Assembly: GCA_047632595.1 (NCBI GenBank)
Contig: JBLIDK010000077.1
Coordinates: 1-6,569 of the forward strand
Direction: 5' to 3'
Source of the DNA: JBLIDK01 sp047632595
Lineage (GTDB): Bacteria; Bacteroidota; Bacteroidia; Sphingobacteriales; Sphingobacteriaceae
Length of the DNA stretch: 6,569 bases
The notes beneath the pieces are model-generated. The model ran no database searches, was not told where the DNA came from, and saw nothing but the letters and a program-made list of their open reading frames with translations. The first letter of the stretch is position 1. Each line of letters begins with the position of its first letter. Shown here in pieces: positions 1-4,777 of this stretch. The translations under genes were made by a program, and so were the position numbers.

Positions 1-74
1 TTTTCTTGAAGGTATGTAAGTATGATTTCCATGTCATTTTCTGCAGCAGGAGACCACCAAATTTGCTTAGGCAT
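1..74 (-). CDS. RelE/ParE-like toxin, 5' fragment (runs off left edge)
   Basis: Only the first 24 codons are in the window; the gene continues past the left edge. The visible N-terminus reads MPKQIWWSPAAE followed by NDMEIILTYLQE. This matches the start of RelE/ParE-superfamily toxins: a first beta strand ending in W-S-x-x-A, then a helix with acidic and aliphatic residues and a YL pair. ParE members poison gyrase and RelE members cleave mRNA on the ribosome; the fragment is too short to choose, though the WSPxA pattern leans to ParE. The ATG lies inside the end of the antitoxin gene, sharing 8 nt (ATGCCTAA), which is typical of an antitoxin-first type II operon with translational coupling. 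It was too short to stand out by length alone; the call rests on the motif plus the overlap. Confidence 0.72.
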   Translation of the reverse strand, partial: MPKQIWWSPAAENDMEIILTYLQE

Positions 75-315
75 CTAAAAATTTATTTCTTAGTTCCTTC
101 ATTACTTCTAGGTGAGAGCGCCCTTCATTATTATCAAGTTGTTTTACGCCAAGTTCAATGGCTTTTTGCTGTTCAGTTGTTAAACCTTCCCAAGCACTAA
201 CGTTATCTTTACTGTTTATATAACTACACAACAGACCATAAGCTTCTTTTAAGCCATTTCCCTTGAGCGCATCAAGTTTTCTAATTAAATCTACTTTAAG
301 TTCGGCTGAATTCAT
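67..315 (-). CDS. Type II toxin-antitoxin system antitoxin (82 aa)
   Basis: A small, charged, helical protein starting MNSAELKVDLIRKLDAL and ending in a segment HLEVMKELRNKF. This layout resembles short Bacteroidota antitoxins (addiction-module component type) encoded just before RelE/ParE toxins: an N-terminal helix that begins with (N/T)xAELK, a middle part with W and LTTEQQKAIELG, and a C-terminal tail with the VMKEL(R)xK pattern that usually wraps the toxin. I see no clear DNA-binding fold such as ribbon-helix-helix or HTH, so autoregulation is uncertain. The ATG is preceded by an AT-rich leader without a Shine-Dalgarno sequence; a TATATTTA box lies a few bases upstream (revcomp around 318-325), resembling but not matching the Bacteroidota -7 element TAnnTTTG. 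The stop overlaps the toxin start by 8 nt. The family assignment is from pattern memory, not a search. Confidence 0.75.
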   Translation of the reverse strand: MNSAELKVDLIRKLDALKGNGLKEAYGLLCSYINSKDNVSAWEGLTTEQQKAIELGVKQLDNNEGRSHLEVMKELRNKFLDA

Positions 316-357
316 CTATTAAATATAAGGAATAATTGAAACAGCTCCCTGAGCATG

Positions 358-371
358 TTTCATGCATGAAA
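358..371. promoter_or_regulatory. Perfect 14-bp palindrome, candidate operator of the TA module
   Basis: TTTCATGCATGAAA is a perfect palindrome of two 7-bp half sites without spacer, starting 42 nt upstream of the antitoxin ATG. Type II TA operons are commonly repressed by antitoxin or complex binding to palindromes at the promoter, so an operator role is plausible. It is slightly far upstream for a simple repression site, and no second copy was noticed nearby. Confidence 0.3.
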
Positions 372-465
372 TACTAGTTGAAGGGGCTGCATATTGAGGT
401 AAAAGTTAGGCTGCTCAAACTAAAGGATGTTCAGTGTGTTGCAAAACAAAAGAATATCACCCATC

Positions 466-497
466 GCTAACGCACGAATCCTTTTGTGTGGTTATGC
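466..497 (+). other. Bulged hairpin of unknown function
   Basis: The plus strand can fold into a 13-bp stem with a 4-nt loop (479-482). Pairs are 466-467 with 496-497, 468-471 with 491-494, and 472-478 with 483-489, with two G.T pairs (472/489 and 476/485). Two single unpaired bases, G490 and T495, lie on the same arm. The opposite strand would replace the G.T pairs by A.C mismatches, so folding favours the plus strand. No T-run follows, so it is not a standard terminator. The asymmetric bulges recall folded integron attC sites, but the conserved attC core boxes are not matched. Confidence 0.3.
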
Positions 498-749
498 AAA
501 CAATCAACCTGCCGCCTTTACATATAGTGACAAATAAAAGTATGAGTTTCTGCTACGTTTTACAGCAACTTTAAAAAGGAACGTGAAAGATTAGTTTCAA
601 TGACTATTAATGCATGTCGCACATCAACATGTAAAATACACAATTCTACAACAACCGCACATTCACCAATATAATTCAATGTATCAAGCAGTTCTCAATA
701 ATTAAATAGCAGTACGCTACCTATCGGTTAGATGAAGAAATATAAATAG

Positions 750-779
750 TATAATATTTTCCGTGAAAATTGTATTATA
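750..779 (+). promoter_or_regulatory. TATAAT-like box within an AT-rich hairpin upstream of the eCIS-linked operon
   Basis: TATAAT at 750-755 forms the outer stem of an imperfect inverted repeat. The inner stem ATTTTC/GAAAAT (756-761 with 765-770) closes a CGT loop, and the outer stem 750-755 pairs with 774-779 across a 3-nt bulge (771-773). It ends 34 nt before the ATG of the membrane protein gene. It could be a promoter with overlapping operator, or a 5' leader hairpin. No good match to the Bacteroidota TAnnTTTG element was found, and AT-rich DNA makes chance inverted repeats common. Confidence 0.3.
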
Positions 780-813
780 TTAGCCTAAGGGCATCATATA
801 AAAAACTAAAATA

Positions 814-2892
814 ATGAATTCGAATTCAGCCAATCTAATAAAAGCTAATAAGGTGCAACACTTGAATTTAATTACTAATTCAACCACCGAAGAAGCAAAA
901 AAATTAGTTAAAAAAGTTATTGTCGAATTTCATGAACATGCTGCACAACTGGTTGAGTTAGGTATGGATATACCCAAAGAAGCGCAAGTTCTTATCCTAC
1001 ATTTAAAACAATCAGAAGATATAGACATAATTCACCTAGAATCTCTATTGAATTTCCATCAGGAATTTTCAGCCCTTATCAGCGACAAAACAAATCATTC
1101 AAAAAAAAATGTTAGAGAGCAGTTATTAAACGCTTTTTATTCTCTTGAAAAAGCCATTGAAAAACTTGAGTTAGAAGTTCCGAATGATATCCTTGACGAC
1201 GTATTCGACTTAGAACAGAATACATCGATTTTGAATGAAGACCTTGCCATTGTAGCCAAGCACAACAGAGAGTTATCAAAAGTACTTAATCCTGACTTTC
1301 AAACTTTAAAAGATAATTTACTAGAGCAACTGAATATACATGTTAAAGATTCTGAGCTTTTAGGCAAAGAAATTAACAAGAATATTAAGAACATACTAAC
1401 TAAAATTACCTTAAACCAAGTCATTTTTTACGATGAATTAGAACTGATTGAAAAAAACATTCAAATATTAAAAGAGCAGAACAAGCCTGAGATTGAAAAA
1501 TTAAAAATAGACCTAAAACAACGCATTTTTGACCACGCACAAGCCTCTATTGTCAAAGGAAAAAAACCCTCGGATCAAACCCTATCATTTATTGAAAGCT
1601 CCGAAGACAATTTGTCACTCACTAAATTAATAGAAATAGACAATGAAGCGTCTGTAAGCAATAAGCATGAATCTGTACAAATTGTCGAGAAACTAATGCT
1701 TAATTTAAAATATCAAGTAAATAAAGCCTTAGAAAATGGAAAGGATATACCTGGAGAATTAATACCCTTAATTAAATTTGCCGAAGATAACGACGGTGAC
1801 ATTGACAAGTCAGATTATGCCAAATTATTTAAATACAATAAAGAACTAAAAGAACTCAATAAAAGCAAACACCCCAAACATGTAGACAAACAAATTGATA
1901 TTTTAAGAGATTTGATTAACGAAGCCAGTGAGTTAAGCATAGAATTAAATCCTGAAAAATCAATCGAACTTAAAATCGATCCATTAGCGCTTTTAAAAGC
2001 CTGTGATGAAAATATAGAATCTAATCCAGACCCAGATACTTATGAAAATCTTTTGAGCTGCAACAAATTATTATCTAAAGCCATTTCCAAACAACAGCCA
2101 GCTCAATTAGACCCAATGATTGAAAATGTTAAAATATTATTGGACCATTGCTTAAAAGAAGGGAAGGCAATTCCTGTAGGTTTGATAGAAACGCTTCGTA
2201 GAATAAAATTTCAGAAAATCAACCAAGAACTCGTCCATGAATTATCGAATTATTTTGAAGAATTAAAACAAAAAATTGAACCAGCCAACTTAAAAGCCAT
2301 TAAGTATTTAAATGACCGAAAAACGTTCATAGCAGGCAAAAAATATAAACTTTTGCACAGTCGTTTACCCATAAGAAGACATCAGTTGGCCCTTTTTGGT
2401 TTTGCTATTTTTTGGTTTATTTATTGCAACTTTAACCCTAGTATCTATGTCGATTTACCTAACGGTATTATTGGCAGTTTTACGGATAGCACGGCACAAC
2501 TAAAAGGTGAATGGAATGTGTTGACTTTCATATTTTCGGCAGCCCTCATTGGTTCTTTAATGGTTTCATTATCAAGACTTAATAGGTTATTCGAAAATTT
2601 CCAATATCATCCGACTCAAAATTTCTCGATTTGGATGCAAGTAATGCTTGGTATATTAATTGGCTTGGCCATAAGCGAAATGTCTATCCTTATTTATTTC
2701 TGCGATTCTGACGGCTGCCACGGATTGTTAAGCCACCTAAAATCTACTAATCATTTAAAAATAATTATTGGCGCTATTAAATTAGGTGTTGCCTTATTAT
2801 GTGGAGCTATTTTTACATCTGACAATTTTCAGAATAAAATAAAGTCACTGACCGCAAAATCAACTCAAAAAAATAATTCAGAAACACCTTAA
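814..2892 (+). CDS. Large helical-repeat protein with four C-terminal membrane segments, eCIS-linked, unknown family
   Basis: I do not recognise the family of this 692-residue protein. Residues about 30-490 are strongly helical, rich in K, E, N, I and L, without a signal peptide. They contain about seven degenerate units of 60-70 residues, each with a helix, a turn resembling G-K-x-I-P, and a second helix pair. Residues 500-523 are basic (RRH at 521-523). Four hydrophobic segments follow at about 525-541, 568-588, 605-629 and 646-667, then a lysine-rich tail. Positive charges before segment 1, between 2 and 3, and after 4 predict both ends in the cytoplasm, so the repeat arm should be cytoplasmic. 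The last outside loop carries C630 and C635, a possible disulfide. The ATG follows an A-rich leader without a Shine-Dalgarno site. Three nt after the stop comes the DUF4157 gene, so the two are probably co-transcribed. A membrane anchor or release factor for the injection system is inference only. Confidence 0.85.
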   Translation: MNSNSANLIKANKVQHLNLITNSTTEEAKKLVKKVIVEFHEHAAQLVELGMDIPKEAQVLILHLKQSEDIDIIHLESLLNFHQEFSALISDKTNHSKKNVREQLLNAFYSLEKAIEKLELEVPNDILDDVFDLEQNTSILNEDLAIVAKHNRELSKVLNPDFQTLKDNLLEQLNIHVKDSELLGKEINKNIKNILTKITLNQVIFYDELELIEKNIQILKEQNKPEIEKLKIDLKQRIFDHAQASIVKGKKPSDQTLSFIESSEDNLSLTKLIEIDNEASVSNKHESVQIVEKLMLNLKYQVNKALENGKDIPGELIPLIKFAEDNDGDIDKSDYAKLFKYNKELKELNKSKHPKHVDKQIDILRDLINEASELSIELNPEKSIELKIDPLALLKACDENIESNPDPDTYENLLSCNKLLSKAISKQQPAQLDPMIENVKILLDHCLKEGKAIPVGLIETLRRIKFQKINQELVHELSNYFEELKQKIEPANLKAIKYLNDRKTFIAGKKYKLLHSRLPIRRHQLALFGFAIFWFIYCNFNPSIYVDLPNGIIGSFTDSTAQLKGEWNVLTFIFSAALIGSLMVSLSRLNRLFENFQYHPTQNFSIWMQVMLGILIGLAISEMSILIYFCDSDGCHGLLSHLKSTNHLKIIIGAIKLGVALLCGAIFTSDNFQNKIKSLTAKSTQKNNSETP
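904..2277 (+). repeat. Seven degenerate ~65-residue protein repeats in the helical arm
   Basis: A turn motif recurs at regular spacing in the encoded protein: LGMDIP (res 49-54), LELEVP (118-123), LGKEIN (183-188), KGKKPS (248-253), NGKDIP (308-313), LSIELNP (374-380, weakest) and EGKAIP (449-454). Steps are about 68, 65, 65, 60, 66-70 and 70-75 residues. Each is preceded by a helix with an aliphatic/lysine pattern and followed 25-35 residues later by a helix such as HNRELSKVLNP or YNKELKELNKSKHP. The copies are not obvious at the DNA level, so duplication is old. Unit 6 carries an insertion around 382-390. Confidence 0.6.
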
Positions 2893-2895
2893 GCT

Positions 2896-3408
2896 ATGCA
2901 AAACAGGAAAAACATAGAGCACCAGCAAACTGGAAGAAGCGCAGCAAATCATAAATTAAGCAGTCAAGCGGTTAGTCAGCGAGTGGAAGAAGAAGAATTA
3001 CTACAAAACAAATCCATCACCCAATTAGTGGAGGAGGAAGAGTTGTTGCAAGGTAAATTTGATGACACGCAACGGCAAGAATCTACGGTATCGAAAAACC
3101 AAACGGGCCTTCCAGACAAGCTAAAATCAGGCATTGAAAACTTGTCTGGCTTAGATATCTCTGACGTCCGAGTTCACTATAATTCCGATAAGCCTACTCA
3201 GATGAATGCACATGCATACGCACAAGGAAGCAACATACATGTTGCCTCAGGCCAAGAACAACATTTGCCTCACGAAGCTTGGCATACGGTGCAACAAAAG
3301 CAAGGAAGGGTACAGCCAACTACCCAAGTAAATGGGGTAGCTGTTAACGACAACATGGGGTTAGAAAGAGAAGCTGACGTAATGGGTGCTAAAGCCAATT
3401 CTTTTTAG
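2896..3408 (+). CDS. DUF4157 domain protein (eCIS-associated), stand-alone, 170 aa
   Basis: Residues about 71-141 match the DUF4157 domain: GLPDKLKSGIENLSG, then VRVHYNSDKP, an AHAYAQG segment, and the metal-site-like helix HEAWHTVQQKQGRVQP. HEAWH (126-130) fits the zincin HExxH pattern, and E157 or E159 in LEREAD could be a third ligand; whether the domain is an active protease is not established. DUF4157 is known to be enriched at eCIS loci, often as the leading domain of large toxin cargo proteins. Here the protein stops about ten residues after LEREAD, with no toxin domain, so it is either a minimal or self-contained cargo or accessory, or the remnant of a longer effector. The N-terminal 70 residues look disordered, polar and Q/E-rich, with a tandem motif VEEEELLQ. 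The ATG lies 3 nt after the preceding stop, indicating translational coupling. It converges on the ATPase gene with a 16-nt gap. Confidence 0.9.
   Translation: MQNRKNIEHQQTGRSAANHKLSSQAVSQRVEEEELLQNKSITQLVEEEELLQGKFDDTQRQESTVSKNQTGLPDKLKSGIENLSGLDISDVRVHYNSDKPTQMNAHAYAQGSNIHVASGQEQHLPHEAWHTVQQKQGRVQPTTQVNGVAVNDNMGLEREADVMGAKANSF
2983..3051 (+). repeat. Tandem VEEEELLQ linear motif in the DUF4157 protein N-terminus
   Basis: Codons 30-37 (2983-3006) and 45-52 (3028-3051) encode the identical peptide VEEEELLQ, followed by NK and GK, with a period of 15 residues. Five of the eight codons differ synonymously (GAA/GAG three times, TTA/TTG, CTA/TTG), so the identity is at protein level rather than from recent DNA duplication. 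It sits in the low-complexity leader ahead of the DUF4157 domain. Confidence 0.75.
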
Positions 3409-3424
3409 TCGGAAATTACTGTGC

Positions 3425-4777
3425 CTAGGCTTTACCTTCTTTTCTTAATTCTTTTTTAATGCCGTTTTCAATGTCTTTTAACAATACCTTGGGAATGTTT
3501 CGCTGCATGGCTTTAATGGTGCAGTGACGCAATACGTTGACAATAGAACCTCCGCATATCTCGTAATCCCGAGCTATTGTATTTAAGTCAACCTGTTGTT
3601 CCAATTGAATTTTCGGATCAAAGGCATTGTTCCACAATTGACATCGCTGCTCCTGGTTAGGAACCGGAAAGTAAACCATGGTTTGAAACCTTCGTAAAAA
3701 AGCATCGTCAAGGTTGCCTTTTAAGTTACTCGCTAAAATTATAACACCAGGAAAGTCTTCTATGCGTTGCAAAAGATAGGCTACTTCCTGATTAGCATGT
3801 CTATCGTTTGAAGAAGAGGTAGCTGTTCTTTTACCAAATAGCGCATCTGCCTCGTCAAAAAATAAAATCCAATTTTGCGTGGCTGCCTGATCGAACACAC
3901 GGGCTAAATTTTTCTCTGTTTCTCCAATATATTTAGAAACAATCATAGATAAATCTACCCGATACACATCTATGCCTAAGGTTTTGCCAATCAACGTTGC
4001 TGTTAAGGTTTTTCCCGTTCCCGGAGGCCCGTAAAACATAGCCCTGTAGCCCTGCTTAACTTTTCTTTTTAAACCCCAATCATTCATGAGTGTATCTCCA
4101 TGTTTTATCCAAGTTATTACATCATCTAACTCATCTCGAACATGGTCGTCAAGTACAAGTTCATCCCAATTTAACTGTGTAGATATTCTTTCTGCTGGAA
4201 ACTTGGTTGAATAACCGGGTTTAAATACTTCACCCGTTGTTAACAACGACAGAGATTCGGGCGAAATGGAGAGCACTTTACTAAATTCAGGTTCGGCAAT
4301 TTGATCTACTTTACCTTCTAGTTTTAGAATATTATGCCTGTAAAAAAAATGCTCTTCGTTAAATATTTTTTTCAATAAAAAACGGGTCTCCAAGTTATCA
4401 CCTGCAATTATGAATGAAGCTGTTTCGCCTGTTGGAATAAAACCACTATGGAAATTCCCATTAACTCCTCCAAACTCCGAATATCCCCTATTGAAATTTT
4501 CATTTTTGGTATACAATATGTCCAACAGGTTTGGTTTTATATGTGGCACCAAAGCCAATATTAACACCAGCCTTTCGGTATAGTTCATTTCAAATTTATT
4601 CACCAAATACGCATATGGCGAATTTTTAATTTTTAACTCTGGTGCTTCAACGGAAGTTATTTCAAACGAAGCATTTGGTTTGAAATAAGCATCAATCCTT
4701 CCATTTAAGATATTAGCAAACCATTTTAGCTCCTGTGCTAAGTTTTGTGCATTCGCTTTTATTTCAGTTATCTCCAT
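3425..4777 (-). CDS. Afp15-like AAA+ ATPase of a contractile injection system
   Basis: A AAA+ ATPase of 450 residues from the chosen start. The N-terminal ~200 residues are the variable part usual in eCIS ATPases. The AAA core has Walker A GPPGTGKT (250-257), a pore-loop-like KYIGETEKN (282-290), Walker B ILFFDEAD (304-311), sensor 1 in ILASN (N351), arginine fingers RRF (362-364), and a sensor-2 region with GGSIVNVLRH (409-418). All catalytic elements are intact. In Afp/PVC-type systems this ATPase is needed for assembly of functional particles and is encoded next to the tape measure gene, as here. An in-frame TTG at 4804 would give 459 residues, but I prefer ATG at 4777: it overlaps the tape measure stop by 10 nt (ATGGAGATAA), a typical coupling arrangement. 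No Shine-Dalgarno sequence is evident. The gene is last in its operon within the window and faces the DUF4157 gene. Confidence 0.92.
   Translation of the reverse strand: MEITEIKANAQNLAQELKWFANILNGRIDAYFKPNASFEITSVEAPELKIKNSPYAYLVNKFEMNYTERLVLILALVPHIKPNLLDILYTKNENFNRGYSEFGGVNGNFHSGFIPTGETASFIIAGDNLETRFLLKKIFNEEHFFYRHNILKLEGKVDQIAEPEFSKVLSISPESLSLLTTGEVFKPGYSTKFPAERISTQLNWDELVLDDHVRDELDDVITWIKHGDTLMNDWGLKRKVKQGYRAMFYGPPGTGKTLTATLIGKTLGIDVYRVDLSMIVSKYIGETEKNLARVFDQAATQNWILFFDEADALFGKRTATSSSNDRHANQEVAYLLQRIEDFPGVIILASNLKGNLDDAFLRRFQTMVYFPVPNQEQRCQLWNNAFDPKIQLEQQVDLNTIARDYEICGGSIVNVLRHCTIKAMQRNIPKVLLKDIENGIKKELRKEGKA

Larger units (their letters stand above)
316..813. other. AT-rich intergenic region between the TA module and the membrane protein gene
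   Basis: About 500 nt between two divergently transcribed units, the antitoxin to the left and the repeat/membrane protein to the right, so promoters for both should lie here. I find no convincing gene on either strand. It holds a 14-bp perfect palindrome (358-371), a bulged 13-bp hairpin (466-497), and an AT-rich hairpin over a TATAAT-like box (750-779). The stretch 500-740 shows nothing I can name; its longest open stretch on the minus strand (560-694) has no start codon. Remnants of decayed genes or a recombination junction are possible, but nothing in the sequence proves it. Confidence 0.6.

Noticed and set aside
6..200. Plus-strand 64-codon open frame at the left edge
   Set aside because: Antisense to the well-supported antitoxin/toxin pair and without recognisable features.
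560..694. Minus-strand open stretch of about 44 codons in the intergenic region, translating to a hydrophobic-looking peptide
   Set aside because: It has no start codon between flanking stops and no recognisable motif; this length is expected by chance.
814..831. Shared GAATTCAGCC at the starts of the antitoxin gene and the membrane protein gene, suggesting an inverted repeat around the intergenic region
   Set aside because: Only 10 nt match and the flanks diverge at once; both simply encode an N-S-A stretch near the N-terminus, so coincidence is likely.
3389..3434. Inverted repeats at the convergent junction (TAAAGCC/GGCTTTA with a long loop; CTAAA/TTTAG) as a bidirectional terminator
   Set aside because: The stems are only 5-7 bp and the better one has a loop of about 31 nt; no GC-rich stem followed by a T-run is present.
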